DNA from: Xenopus tropicalis
Lineage: Eukaryota > Chordata > Amphibia > Anura > Pipidae
Direction of reading: 5' to 3'
Assembly (NCBI RefSeq): GCF_000004195.4
Contig: NC_030684.2
Coordinates: 67,439,392 to 67,503,391 of the forward strand
Length of the DNA stretch: 64,000 nucleotides
The notes under the pieces are model-generated. The model made no database searches. It had not been told where the DNA came from and saw only the letters and a list, made by a program, of their open reading frames with translations. Made by a program: the position numbers and the translations under genes. Positions 1 through 21,217 of this stretch are shown here, one piece after another. Each line of letters begins with the position of its first letter. The first letter of the stretch is position 1.

Positions 1-964
1 AACTTGTGGCATACCCCTCTTTATGGTTCATCATACTTTGCATGTACTTTTGATAACTCCAGTTATGAAAGATGCAGCAGCGAATACAGTTTGGTGATAT
101 TACAAAGCAGCTTTTCAGCAGCTTCTGATTTCAATGTTTAAAAGCCATCAGCTTGCAGAACATAAGTGTCCTTGTTTCATTGAGGGGAAAAAAGCAGAGC
201 AAAGTCAGCCTTACACTCTTGTTCCACAGGGGTGCTGCCAATTTCTGTAAAGGAAACTGAGTTGAGTTTGTTTACTGGGAGCTCATTTCCGTGGGCATTG
301 CCCAACACACCTGTATTAAATAAAGACTCTTTCATGCTTTTCTGAGTTAAGGTTTTCCTTCCCCTGAAAATGTCATGGCTGTAATTTCCTGCCACACGCG
401 CAGTTACTGGTTACATTAAGCAGTGCATGCATTGAATGTACTTTCTTTTTATGTGTGTACATCATTTATTAGGATCAGGGAAAGCCAACAGTAGTGGCAC
501 ACATTCCCTTCTTTCCACCTCTTCTCACATTCACCCACAAGTTATAACTTTCAAAGTAATCTTTGGGCAGGTTTGATGTTATTTCTGGGTTTGTATTTTT
601 ATCTTGTTAGCAGGGCATTCATCTTGAGTTTTTTTTTTCTAATAAACGATTAAAGACATTAAACTATTTTGTGCACAAAACTAATATAGCCATTTAGCCC
701 AATTTGGGCCACCTCAATATATATGCACAAATACATTGCTAAGACTTTAGGCTATCTGAAGACAATACAATATTAATTGGGAAATTTAGGTGCCAAATAA
801 TTTTTATGGTGTAGTTATGATACTCTTCACCTGTTAAAAGAAGAATACATAAAAATAAACTGCTTAACGTTACAAAATCTTTAAAACATTGACAATAATA
901 CAGAAAATATGCAGTGTGCCCTTACCCTTAAGGAAGTACGGTGTTTCATTATTGTATGGTAATA

Positions 965-1574
965 CACCGATATAGGATCTGTTAACCAGATGTGTGCAAC
1001 CTGGGGTGACCGGATAAGGAATCTTTCCAAAATTTAGATAACCATACTATAACTCTAAAAAAAAAAAAAAAAAAAATGTAAACATTAAATAACCCCAATA
1101 GGATTATTTTGCCACCATTATGGATCCATGCAGCTTAGTTACAGGTATGGGACCTGTTATCCAGAATGCTTGGGACCTGGGGTTTTCCAGATAAAGGGAT
1201 CTTTCTGTAATTTGGATCTCCATAACTTAGGTCTGCTAAAAATCATTTAAATATTGAGTAAACCCAATAGCATTGTTTGCCTCCAATAAGGACTCATTAT
1301 ACCTTAGTTGGGATCAAGTACAAGGTACTGTTTTATTATTACAGAGAAAAAGGAAATCATTTAAAAAAATTAGAATTATTTGCTTATAATGGAGTCTATG
1401 GGGGATGGCCTTTCCGTAATTCAGAACTTTCTGGATAACTGGTTTCTGGATAAGGGATCCCATACCTGTACTATAAAAAAAAAATATAGATATAATTGTT
1501 TACTTATAATGAACTCTTCCTGTTATTCTGAGCTTTCTAGATAGTGGGTTTCTGGGTAAGGGATTCTATACATG
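965..1574 (+). mobile_element. Old mariner-type MITE split by a younger copy of itself
   Basis: The left part (965-1139) and right part (about 1471-1574) align in order with the left and right thirds of the inner element at 1142-1468. Ends resemble CAGGTATGGGATC and its complement but are heavily mutated. The outer copy therefore pre-dates the inner insertion. Confidence 0.6.
1142..1468 (+). mobile_element. Mariner-type MITE with TA target duplication, copy 1
   Basis: Left end CAGGTATGGGACCTGTTATC and right end GATAAGGGATCCCATACCTG are inverted repeats, flanked by TA on both sides (1140-1141, 1469-1470). 327 bp, no coding capacity. Related copies lie at 34217-34541 and 42088-42572. The TA duplication points to the Tc1/mariner superfamily. 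Confidence 0.75.
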
Positions 1575-1974
1575 TATTAGATATTTAGACTTTTTCCAAG
1601 GATGAATTTAAAAACTTTTTCCCAGGTATAGTTTTTACATAACTGCATTGCATTCTTTAATTGCACACGTATTCTTTAGGCCAAGGCATCTTTCAGGCTA
1701 AAGTCCGCAAATTCTAACATTTATTAACCTTGGATTTGATGACTGTGTGTTCTGTAATTATGTTGGGTTGAAAACCCAAACATACTGTTCTTCGACTTTG
1801 GCTTATTCTTCCGCTTCTTCTTCCGCTTCTTCTTATTCTTAGCTCCCCCCATTTTCTAAACGCTACTCCTCCTACAGTTTTAGGGGTACAACACCCAAAC
1901 TCCCCACACATCTTCGCCCTATAGCGGAGCAGGTTGCTTGTGCTTTTCTAAGCGATCCCGCCCCCCGTCTTTTT

Positions 1975-4600
1975 GTGGCGCCACTCCGAACCCCCCAATT
2001 TTCCCATTGACTTTGACAGGGAAGATTTTCAAACTGCTGCCGCACTTACTGCTTTGAAGCTACACCCCCCAAACTTGAATAACATAATCATGGGGTCACC
2101 CCGAATGAAGCAGCAACATTTGTTGGATGACTCCAAAGTGGGAGGGGCCAACAACAGCCAATCAAATTTTAATCATTGACTTTAATGGGGAAATTGAAAC
2201 TGCTGCCAATGTTACAGCTTTGAGGCTGCGCTCCCCAAATTGAATCACATAGTTATGGGCTCAGCCTGAATGAAAATAATATGATTATTGGATGCCCAAA
2301 AGTGGGCGGAGCTGTGAACCGCCAATCAGATTTTACCCATTGATTTGGCGGAAATTCAACCTGCTGCCATTCTCACAGTAATAACACCGGGGTCCCCAAA
2401 CTTTTCACAGTTGGTCACTAGAGGACTGCAGTTTAAGTTTTTGAAAAGTGGGCTGAGCCACCAACAGCCAATCAAATGTCACCTATTGATTTTTATTGGT
2501 TTGATGCCAGATTTTCCAAACTTTGCACAGTCAGTCACTGGGTGACTACACATTCAGGGTTTTTTTTTTTTTGTTTGTTTTTTTTAAACCGCAAAGTGGG
2601 AGGGGCCAACAGCCAATCATATTGTACCCATTGACTTTAATGGGGAAATTGAAACTGCTGCCAAACTTACAGCTTTGAGGCTAAACTTGAATCACACCGT
2701 CATGGGCTCAGCCTGAATGAAACTTTGCAGAGTTAGGCACCAGGTAAGTGTGGTTCAAGGTAAGAAAAAGTGGGTGGAGCCACCAACAGCCAATCAGAGT
2801 TTACCTATTGACTTTCAATGGGGAAATTCAATCTGCTGCCATTCTCACAGAATTAACACCAGGGTCCCCAAACTTTTCACAGTTGGTCACTAGGGGACTG
2901 CAATTTTAGTTTTGGAAAGTGGGCGGAGCCACCAACAACCAATCAGATTTCACCTATTAATTTTTATTGGTTTGTTGCCAGGCTTCCCAAACTTTGCATA
3001 GTCAGACACTGGGTGACTACGCATTTAAGGTTTTTTGTATTTTTGTAAGTGGGTGGAGCCACCAACAGCCAATCAGATTTTACCTATTGACTCTAAATGG
3101 GGAAATTCAACCTGCTGCCAGTCTCACAGTGTTAACACCAGGGTCCCCAAACTTTTCACAGTTGGTCACTAGAGGACTACAGTTTTAGTTTTGAACAAGT
3201 GGGCGGGGCCATCAACAGCCAATCAGATTTCACCTATTGAATTTTATTGGTTTGATGCCAGAGTTCGCAAACTTTGCACAGTCAGTCACTTTGTACTCAA
3301 GGTTAGAAAAAGTGGGCGGGGCCACCAAAAGCCAATCACATTTCTTTCATTGTTTTCAGTGGGAAAATTTTAACTGCTGCCATTCTCACATGTTTAATGT
3401 CAGGGTCCCCAAACTTTGCACAGTTTGTCACTGGGTGACTATGTTCCAAGTTTAGAAAAGTGGGCGGGTCCAACAACAACCAATTAGATTTCACTTATAG
3501 ACTTCATATGTTTAAATTTAAACTGCGGCCATTCTTTAAATATTAATACTAAGGTCTCCAACCTTTGCAGAGCTAGTCACCTGGTAACTGCAGTTCAGAG
3601 TTAGAAAAAGTGGGTGGAGCCAACAACAGCCAATCAGATTTTACCTATTGCTTTTCAATAGGAAATTCAACCTGCTGCCATTCTCACAGTATTAACACCA
3701 GGGTCACTAGGGAACTGCATTTTTAGGTTTTAAAAAGTGGGTGGAGCCACCAACAGCCAATCAGACTTCACCTATTGAATTTTTTTCGTTTATATTTAAA
3801 ATGTTGCTTTGCTCACACTATTTATGTCAGGGTTCCCAAACAAGTGGGAGGAGCCACCAACAGCCAATCCATTTCCACCCATTAGATTTCATTGGTTTAT
3901 ATTTAAACTGATGCCATTATTTAAATATTAATTCCAGGGTTGTTAAAGTTTCCAGAGTTACTCACTGGGTATTTGCCATTCAAAGTTAGAAAAAAAGTGG
4001 GCAGAGCCACCAACAGCCAATAACATTTCACCTATTTACTTTCAATGGTGAAGTGTAAAATGCTGTCAGCCTCACAATTTTTATGCCTGAGTCCCCAAAA
4101 TTTGCAAAGTTGGTCACTGGGGGACTGCAGTTCAAAAATAGGAAAAGTAGGTTGGGCCACTAACATCAGATTTCATCCATTGAATTTTTTTGGTTTAAAT
4201 TTAAAATGCTGTCATTCTCAAACTATTTATGCCAGGGTGCTCACTGTTTGTCACTGGGTGACTTTGACGCAAGGTTATAAAAAGTGGGCGGAGCCACCAA
4301 TCACAATTCACCTATTGACTTTTATTGGTTTAAATTTTAATTGCTGCCGTCGTTTAACTATTAATCCTTAGGGCCCCTAAACTTTGCAGAGTTAGTCACT
4401 AGTTAACTGCAGTTCCAGGTTAGAAAAAGGGGGTGGAGCTACCAACCGCCAATCAGATGTTGTTGACTTTCAGTACGGAAATTTAGGTTGCTGCCATTCA
4501 GACACTATTAAAACCAGGGTCCCCAAACTTTGCACAGTGGTTTTTACTGTATAACTGTGGTCCAAGGTTAGAGAAAGTGGGCGGAGCCCATTCAGTGACT
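1975..4600. repeat. Diverged tandem array, about 18 units of ~105-170 bp with GC-box and CCAAT-box cores
   Basis: Most units share the order AAGTGGGCGGAGCC, ACCAACAGCCAATCAGA, TTCACCTATTGAC, CTGCTGCCATTCTCACA, AGGGTCCCCAAACTTTGCA, CAGTTGGTCACTGGGTGAC. Cores begin near 2136, 2299, 2445, 2594, 2766, 2915, 3046, 3196, 3309, 3457, 3606, 3734, 3841, 3994, 4144, 4279, 4425 and 4573. The last few units are the most degraded; some lack the CCAAT core. I do not recognise a named family. Confidence 0.85.
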
Positions 4601-5404
4601 TCATGTTTTTCAACCCAACATGAAGTTTGTTCTCAAACTTCCCTTTCTAGTTTGTAGGCTGTGTTTTTGCTTTACAGTGATAAGCTCCATTTAAATGGTT
4701 TTTACTTTCATTAAGAAGTATACTGAATATCCCCTTATGAGACAATCCACTTCTCACTTTCCCAAGTGACACTTGCATATACTTCTGTGGGAAATACAGT
4801 CCACATATTTCACTTGAGTCAGATTGCCTGCCCATGGAGCCAAATGGGTGTGTAAGTGCATCAATCCCTGGGGTCCATAACAGCAGTATTCTGCATTTTT
4901 ACAGACGAAAAGAGCAAAAGACTTGGGGACTTAAAATCGTAGTTCACATTTAAGTTAACTTTTAGTGTCTTATTAAATTTCTTATTATTGGCAACTTTTG
5001 AATTGGTCTTCAATTTGTTTGTTTGGTTTTTTTTTTTTGGATTATTTTCCTCCTTTCTCTTGCAAGCTGTCTGATTGGGAGCATTGTCCCTGGCAGCCAA
5101 AAACCCATTGCCCTGTGAGGATTCAATTTATTGTTACTGTTTATTACTGATCTCTTTATTCATCTTCCAGTCTGTCATTTAAACCATTGCCTGGCTGCAG
5201 TAGTAAATTAAAGACTAGCTTCCATTTCTAAATGGTGCTGTTGTACAAAAAACTACTACTCGTTCCAGCAACAAACTTCAGCAGTAAATCCGCTGACTCT
5301 TCAAGTACAACAAAAATATATACTATTTTAAACCTTTAAAAACGTAAAAAAAAATGTGTACTAACTTGTACAATGCAATATACACTGTGTGTTTTTATGT
5401 ATAG

Positions 5405-6185
5405 TTACATAGGGTTGGAAAAAGACCAGAGTCCATCAAGTACAACCCTTCCAAGTAAACCCAGCTCACACACACACACACACACACACACCTGTACTGA
5501 CCTATTTATACACTCGTAAATAAACCATATATACAAACATCAATACTAACCGTAGATTTTAGTATCAAAATAGCCTTGGGTATTATACTTCTTCAAGAAC
5601 TCATCCAGGCCCCTCTTTAAAGGCATTAACAGAATCTGCCATTACCACATCACTTGGACGGACATTCCCCCAACCTCACTGCCTTCACCATGAAAAACAT
5701 CTACACTGCTTCAAATGAAAATCCCATTCCTCTAATCTAAAGGGGTGGCCTCTGGTGCGCTGATTGCTATTATGGCAAAAAAGAACACCCCCTATCTGCC
5801 AGTAATCATGTCCCTTTGCAAACAACCCCAACCTTAACAGTCTAACCTCATAGCTTAAATCTTTTATCCCCTTTACTAGTTTAGTTTCATGTCTCTGCAT
5901 TCGCTCCAGCTCATTAATATCCTGGAGCCCAAAACTGCACTACATGCTCAAGGTAAGGTCTTACCAGATAGATGCCTATAAATAAGGCAAAATTATGTTT
6001 TCATCCTTTGAATCAATGCCCTTTTTTATGCAAGTATTTTATTTGCTTTAGTAGCCACAGAATGACACTACCTGGAATTAGACAACGTATTATCTACAAA
6101 AATTCCCAGATCCTTCTCAATTAAGGATACCCCCAACACACTACCATTTAGTGTATAACTAGCGTTTATATTATTTCTACCAAAG
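5405..6185 (-). mobile_element. CR1-like LINE remnant (3' end of reverse-transcriptase ORF)
   Basis: The minus strand encodes, with breaks, DINELERMQRHETKLVKGI, DLSYEVRLLRLGLF and downstream RGHPFRLEEWDFHLKQ, the C-terminal end of CR1-clade reverse-transcriptase proteins. The same segment occurs on the plus strand at 27065-27330. An (AC)n microsatellite at 5467-5492 lies in its 3' part. Several stops show it is dead. Confidence 0.7.
5467..5492. repeat. (AC)n microsatellite
   Basis: About 13 uninterrupted CA units within the CR1-like remnant. Confidence 0.9.
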
Positions 6186-6189
6186 TGCA

Positions 6190-6910
6190 TAAGATGCTGC
6201 CAAAATTCTTATTCACACTCTTATTATATCTCACCTGGACTACTGTAACGCTCTGCTAATTGGCCTTCACCTTCAGAGACTGTCCCCTCTCCAGTCCATA
6301 ATGAATACTGCTGCCAGGCTCATACACCTATCCAAACATTTCTCCTCTGCCATACCACTGCCAATCCCTGCACTGGCTTCCCCTACCATCAAGGATAAAA
6401 TTCAAACTAATGACTAGGACATTCAAAGCAGTTCATAACTCTGCCCCACCCTACATCTCTGAACTTATCTCTAGATAACAACCAACCTGTTTGTTACTCT
6501 CCTCTACTGACCTACTTCTCAACTCCTCCCTCACACTTGCATTTAAGACTTTGCAAGGGCTGCCCCCCTTCTCTGGAATTCGCTCCCACAAACTATCAGA
6601 CTTACTCCCGATCTCTAAAAACGCATTTATTTAGTGAAGCTTACCCTCATTTAGTTTAACATAACCTCAGTGTGCTGCTACAAGCAACCTGTGCCACACC
6701 TCTCCCATTGCTTGATTCTGATCTTGCCCATTCCCACACCTTGTGTTTCAAACCTCTCTCCTTGTAGATTGTAAGCTCTTTTGGGCAGGGCCCTCTTCAC
6801 CTCTTGTATCCGTTATTGGTTGCTTTATATTTTACTTTGTATGTCAAATGTATGAAACCTACTTATTGTACAGCGCTGCAGAATATGTTGGCGCTTAATA
6901 AGTCAATGTT
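6190..6910 (+). mobile_element. LINE 3' end (L2/Rex1-like), truncated
   Basis: A frame in 6210-6340 reads ISHLDYCNALLIGLHLQRL and IMNTAARLIHLSKH, the thumb-side end of non-LTR reverse transcriptases; frameshifts follow. The 3' tail has the common vertebrate LINE ending GTACAGCGCTGCAGAATATG then TTGGCGCTTAATAA (6870-6905). It abuts the minus-strand CR1-like remnant. Confidence 0.7.
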
Positions 6911-7413
6911 GATATTAATAACTTTGCACACAATATGAACAGCATATGGAACAGGAGTTTGAAATCAGTAAATCACATTTATAAAGGCAGCTGTGCTGGC
7001 AAGACACATTGGCAAACCTTATGTACAGTTGCCAGTAAGCCCAATCAGCACTTTGATCCATACAGGCAGAATAATCGTCTCCTTACATTTCAGGTGTGTT
7101 GTGTGAATGTGATGGGGAAGCTACAGTGCAAGCTCCACTGAAGCTGAGACTAATTGAAATGATGACCTCTTCAACACTATTTTTATAAATTGAAATAGCC
7201 TCATATCATAAGCCAAAACTGGAAAAAAAAAAAAATCAATATAGCAGGGGTGCTGTTCTGGAACTTGTATCCTGGCCCAAGGTTGTAATATGCAGAACAT
7301 ATACACCTTATAATGATTAGCTGCAATTATTTTAATATCAGGGTAAGTTTAACAAACAAACAATATGCATCTTAAGTGTTTTTTATTTCTGCATTGTAAT
7401 TTTCAACCTTTAG

Positions 7414-16086
<8,673 letters not shown>

Positions 16087-17657
16087 TTATGTTCTGGTGA
16101 CCATGACAGTGCTCTAACAGAAGAGCTGAGGGACATCCACCAAATCTACTCCAAGCCTAGCCGTGCTTCGCTATTTCAGCTCCTTGTGCCTTTTGGACCT
16201 CTGCTAAACACAACATTGACCATAATTAAGCGTTTGGAAGGAAACAACTCCAGTTTTTTCTTCTGTTTTGTTTTTTTTCTTTTTTTTCTTTCTTTTCCTC
16301 CTCCCCATTTTTTTCTCAGTGATGGTGTAAATGGTTTTATATTTTCAGGAAATGATTTTGTAAAGATTGATGACTTTTATTACTGTTTCATCTTTTGTTT
16401 AATTCTATAAATGTTAATGCTCTGTTTTTGCTCCCGGGTAGTAAGATGTGCGAGTAACAGTATGTTGTGGTGGTCGTGCCGCACTGTACACTGACGGAAT
16501 CTTTGTGGATTTTTTTTTTTCTTAGAAAACCTTTATTACTCCTGTATTCTTTACAGAAATCTGAAGTAGTGGGTTACAGTTTGTGAAATACACAATCTCC
16601 ATTTAGCAGCTGTAGAGTAATGCAAATGCTTGAGACACCTCTGGCTTGTGTGGACCATGACTATGCACTCCTTTGTACCCCAGACTTTTTTTTTTTTTTT
16701 GATTGATCCATCAGAGCATCCATAAAGTCAGTCTTTGCTTGTCTGTTCCCTTATTAAGCACTGACCAATAGTTTAGTAGCTCATACATATCACTACACTG
16801 CTGATACTGTGCTCATCTGCACACTTTTTTGTCCCACCTTCCATCCAGTTGCTGGAGAATCGCATGCAAGCCTACAGAGGTTTTGCCATGTAGATGTATG
16901 CTGCATTGACATTGCTGCTGCTTTACAGAATGCACTTTGGCACCCTATTTTTATTTGCATTTGGCAATATGGATAATGTGACAGCAGCAGTGCTTTGTGG
17001 CGTGTAGAAAAAGCAGAGAAACTTTAGTTTAACTTGATCATTTGCTGTCCTGCTTCTTTTGTCTTTACTGTAAGTTTCCTTTTTTTTTTAAGAAACCTTA
17101 AAGCAATATTTTTGTTCTGCAAATAGTTAATGGTAGTTAACAAAACCTTTTTCTGCCATGAAGGCTGTTTAGTGAGTGCTCATATGCTGCAGAACCCTCC
17201 TGGCAGACAAAGAGTTAACTAATAACATACTTGCTATGCTACAGATGGGGTTTGAATATCATGAGAAAAGCTACCCCCATGCCAGACTACAGAGACAATG
17301 GTTTGCACCAGCATCTTCCTCCAAGCCACATTTTCCATGTAATATAGTCTATTTTCTCTCTGCTTCACTTGGATAACCACACCATCACCTATTTATACTC
17401 CAGTGAACGTGTGTTTTAACTCTGTATTTATCATTTCATACCAATAACTAAGTTGTGTATATCCTTTCACACTTGATGTTTGGCAGTAAAACTCCTTTCT
17501 AAACAGCCAGCAGAACTGTAAATGATCAGTCCTATATTTATGGTACTGCTAGATGGGATGCATTCTTTCCAAGGCCCATCTCCTGTATATAGATTGAATC
17601 GCTTGATTTGCGCATGTACGTCAACATTTTTGTTTTGTTGCAGTTGGTGTAATTTTT

Positions 17658-17688
17658 TTTATATATATAATATATAATATATATATAA
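17658..17688. repeat. AT microsatellite in stk26 3' UTR
   Basis: Runs of TATATATAATATATAATATA directly after a T tract. Confidence 0.8.
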
Positions 17689-18765
17689 AGACTGGATGTG
17701 TTTATTTTATGATTTTGAGGCCTGCATATTTTTTTGTTACAGGGGATATAACCCCCAAAAGTGCCAGAGACTTTGGCCCACCGTTTCTCTCCTGCAATGT
17801 ACAGCCGATCTCTTAGGCACAAAGTTAAACCCCCTGAGATGTCTGCCAAATATGTCAATGCAGAGGTGCCCAACAGATGTGCTGCATTTGGACTAATTGC
17901 CATTACAGTGTTTATCATTTTATAGAGGTGGTTATTATGATCTCCCTTGGACCAGGGAGGTGGCTGTTATTTGACCTTAACTGGCATCCAGTGGGCTAAG
18001 AGAAGCTTAGCTCCAGTTTCTGCTGGGATAAGCATGCTGCATTGCTAAGCAACAATATAATGGCGTACAGCAAGCTCTGGAACTCATTTGTAGTGGAACA
18101 GTGCAGAATTGTGCAGACATTCTTATTTAAGCTTGTGGTGGTGATGTGATATAGAACCCAAAAAGCATTATAGAATCATTTCATAAAAGGTATGAGTGTT
18201 CCATCACCCCCTGTTAGTGTTTGCGCCACCATTTTCGGCATAAGGCGAATTGTGTGGTTCCGTATCTATATATTGTAGGCATGCCGGGCAGCTGCAGTAT
18301 GATGAGAATTCTTTACTCTAAACAAAATGAAATAACCTACATGAGGCTTTTCAGCATGCAATGGAATGAGCTGTAGTTCAGCAGTAGCCATGTTTGTCCT
18401 TTTGTGTCTCCAGAAACCACCCTTGTGCATCACAAGAATATTCTTCAGTGCAAAAGAACATTATAGCCTGTTTAGGTGAAACGTCTCGGACTAAAGCAAA
18501 GTGCTCCACGCCTTTATATTGCAGCATGTTTATTTCTGCTTGGTGTTAGTTAACCCTAGTCTTTCACTTGCCACATGTGGCCGGCGTATGCCAAGAGCGG
18601 GGAGAGAAAGAGAAGTGGTGCCTACACAACTGCTTTCACTTTTAATTTCTGTTTTTAATTTTAAGCAACTGTCTCTCTGTTTGCGTTTTCTGCTTTCTAA
18701 CTCAAAGCTCACGTCAATTTTTATCTTGAGAAAGTCTGAAAATAGTTTTTGAAAACAATGTTATG

Positions 18766-18771
18766 AATAAA
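18766..18771 (+). terminator. stk26: Candidate poly(A) signal of stk26
   Basis: AATAAA followed by an A-rich and then T-rich stretch. A second AATAAA at 18966-18971 is an alternative, and the T/GT-rich sequence right after it (tgtgttttgtgttttgtg) is a good downstream element. Confidence 0.4.
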
Positions 18772-19394
18772 AAAAAAATATTTTTATAAATATATAAAAG
18801 CCGTAAGTTGTAAATACAGTTTGATCAGAAAGCTTTATAAGATAACTTCTTCTCAAATAGACAAAAAAGATAGTGGTACCCATATATCCTTCGTAGTTAT
18901 TACTTGTAAATCTGTTAATAGAGTAAGCTTATTTCAATATTTCAGGGGATTTTAAATGGTTTAAAAATAAATATTTAAATTCTGGTAAAAATGCTGTGTG
19001 TTTTGTGTTTTGTGTTCAGTCCCCTTTAAAATCCCCCTTTTTATCTTCATGTTCCCACTCCCCTAACCCTGGATCCTGTTGTGCCCTGAGTGTGTGGGAG
19101 ACCAGGCTGAGGGAAACGGAGCTTTCCAAAGCAATAACATACAACTAGCTTTAAACCACTGAAAACTTGTCATGCATATTGAATGTTGCCTAGAATTATA
19201 TGTTGTTCAATCATTTAAATTTGGTAATTTTTGGAAGGACAGATTGCCTTAGTATGGAAAATAGTTGTCTGAATCTTAAATCCCCCGATACCAAATCTTT
19301 ATAGTTGTATGGAGATTCATGACTTGCATAGGGCAATCTCTTCTAAAGTTTGACAGCACTTCATAAGATAAAGCTCTGTGTGTCTTCACCCTAA

Positions 19395-19693
19395 GGGCTT
19401 TGGCACACGGGGAGATTAGTCGCCCGCGACAAATCTCCCGTGTCTTGGGCGACTAATCTCCCCGGATTGCCATCCCAGCAGCGAAAATGTAAATCGCCGG
19501 TGGGATGGTATACGCGGCGGCGCAAGTTTCCTCTTGAGGCAACGTGCGCGATTTCACTGAAATCGCGCCACCGCGTATACCATCCCACCGGCGATTTACA
19601 TTTTTGCCGGTGGGATGGCAATCGGGGGAGATTAGTTGCCCGCGAACAGGGAATTTTGTTGCGGGCAACTAATCTCCCCGTGTGCCAGAGCCC
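19395..19693. mobile_element. PIF/Harbinger-type palindromic MITE, copy 1
   Basis: Ends GGGCTTTGGCACACGGGGAG and CTCCCCGTGTGCCAGAGCCC, with TAA on both sides (19392-19394, 19694-19696). Arms contain GATTAGTCGCC and GCGATTTACATTTT repeated in reverse, so nearly the whole 299 bp can fold on itself. A 3-bp TWA duplication is the PIF/Harbinger signature. Confidence 0.8.
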
Positions 19694-20149
19694 TAAAAGA
19701 AATTTAAAAAATTGTTCTACAAAAACGGTATATTACCAAATTACCTTCTTTGCCTCTTCTGGCTTAAAGTCAGTTGCCGAACAAACTGCGTAAAAAGCTG
19801 TGTAAAATAAATGGAGAAGATTGCTCAGCTGTTATTTTACATAGGTTCTGGTAGAAGACAAAACATTACGCTGGTTTTTACACGGCGAAGCCTGCTGATC
19901 TGTGAATTTTCTTGCCCGTTTTAAAACAGCATAATAAATATGCCCCTACATGTTCTATAATTTAATTAAAAGCACTAGCGATGCAGCCCTTCCTTGACCT
20001 GCTCCCAATCATCTGATTTTCTGAGCATGGCAGGGTGAGACTGGGGGTGGCATCAAGAAGTGCAGCCTGGGGGCCTGAGACGTCCCTGTGGACAGAGCAA
20101 CATGGATGATTAAGTCGCCCAACCTAACTTTATAAATTGTGGCTTTTTT

Positions 20150-20620
20150 TTTAGTGAACGGAAAGGAAATATTTTGGCACATTTGGGTCCATTATCAGAT
20201 GACTTTCTATAATCATATCAAGGGCCAGTGTGATAGTACAAACTCTACAACTGGGAGACACTCTCTTTCCCATTTGATTCTCAATGTTTCCAAGGGCTTA
20301 CCGAATAGCTTCTCATGTAAACTGGGATACAACATTGATATAAGCCCTTTGGAGGTTCCGGCCATTATTTGGTCTATTACGAAGCTTAGAGATAACAGGG
20401 TGGGAACGCTGGCATTATGTGTTTCTTGTAGGTACTGTATTGCAGCCATTGATTTACTAGGAGGTGATAAGATTGTTTGAGGATTTCAAATGTCACTATA
20501 GTCACTTCCTGCCACACATCTCCAATAATATGAATATTGCTCGTTTCCCACCTCCGTTTATAATCCAGTTGTGTGAATCGTGAGAACCAGAAGTTATGCC
20601 AAAGTGGAAACCAGTACAAG
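20150..20620 (-). mobile_element. Probable L1/Tx1-type LINE remnant
   Basis: Minus-strand frames read FWFSRFTQLDYKRRWETSN then IHIIGDVWQEV, and further on LISMLYPSLHEKLFGKPL and LRIKWEREC, resembling the C-terminal part of L1/Tx1 ORF2. Frames are broken. Weaker than the 9130 fragment. Confidence 0.45.
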
Positions 20621-20781
20621 TAACCATTGAAAAAGTGTACCGGTATATGTTATTGCCAAAAGCTGTTTAATTGGGGTAGATGGTTTGGCCCTTCAACCCA
20701 AGAAGCCAAGTGGCTTAGTCGTGCTTCCAGGTAATATAAATACATATTAATCTTGCTTATCTTTATCCCTGGTAATTGTGG

Positions 20782-21217
20782 TTAAAGGAGAAGGAAAGGC
20801 TAGTAAAGAGTTAATCTCAAGCTGCAGGCATACCTTCAGTTGTCTCAATAGTGCCCTTAAGTCTCCCCATATTTCTCCCATTCAGATGATCAGAAGCCTC
20901 ATAGGAAAAAAAAACGCTGAGCTGTTTAAAAGTTCCCATAATGCCTCGCTCCTGCACCAAGACCAAGACCCGTGTACATGCTCAGTTTGTAAGACTTTGA
21001 GGAAGCTTCCTGCTGATTGGCTCAGATCCACATTCCTAAGGGGGGGGGCAGGGAGAGGGGAGAGAGCTGCATGTCTCTGGCACAGGAAAACAAAGAGACA
21101 ACTCCTGTATCTTTTAATAGAGAAGTCAGTGCAGCATTACTGTAAGTGCTTATGGCTGTATTTACATAGACCTTTCTGATAAAGCTTACTTAGTTTTTAC
21201 CTTTCTTTCTCCTTTAA
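20782..21217. mobile_element. T2-like MITE, GGAGAAGGAAAG subfamily, copy 1
   Basis: Begins TTAAAGGAGAAGGAAAGGC and ends ACCTTTCTTTCTCCTTTAA. 436 bp, TTAA at both sides. Two further copies occur at about 59908-60163 (left-truncated) and 60160-60604. Confidence 0.75.

Larger units (their letters stand above)
1..7413. other. Non-coding sequence upstream of the first visible stk26 exon
   Basis: Presumed stk26 intron. I searched for the exon that should encode the segment before LRVGP (hinge and glycine-rich EYLGGGSALDL) and did not find it, so it lies beyond the left edge. Content, left to right: unique sequence, nested mariner-type MITEs (965-1574), a pyrimidine-rich CTTCTT stretch (1797-1843), the tandem array, unique AT-rich DNA (4610-5400), two LINE fragments and unique DNA to the splice acceptor. 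Confidence 0.6.
16087..18990 (+). other. stk26: stk26 3' UTR (probable)
   Basis: No coding potential and no obvious MITE over about 2.9 kb, in contrast to the flanking DNA, as expected for a transcribed UTR. Candidate AATAAA signals lie at 18766-18771 and 18966-18971. It contains T-rich runs (16256-16315) and an AT microsatellite at 17658-17688. The 3' end is inferred, not observed. Confidence 0.55.

Noticed and set aside
19375..19394. GTGTGTCTTCACCCTAA just left of the MITE at 19395 looks like the end of the 58800 family
   Set aside because: Only about 15 bp match and no opposite end was found upstream. It may be chance or the stub of an older copy.
19440..19793. Overlapping ORFs on both strands in the palindromic MITE
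   Set aside because: They are reflections of the inverted arms (the same peptides recur at 26040-26500 and 32394-32789), not genes.
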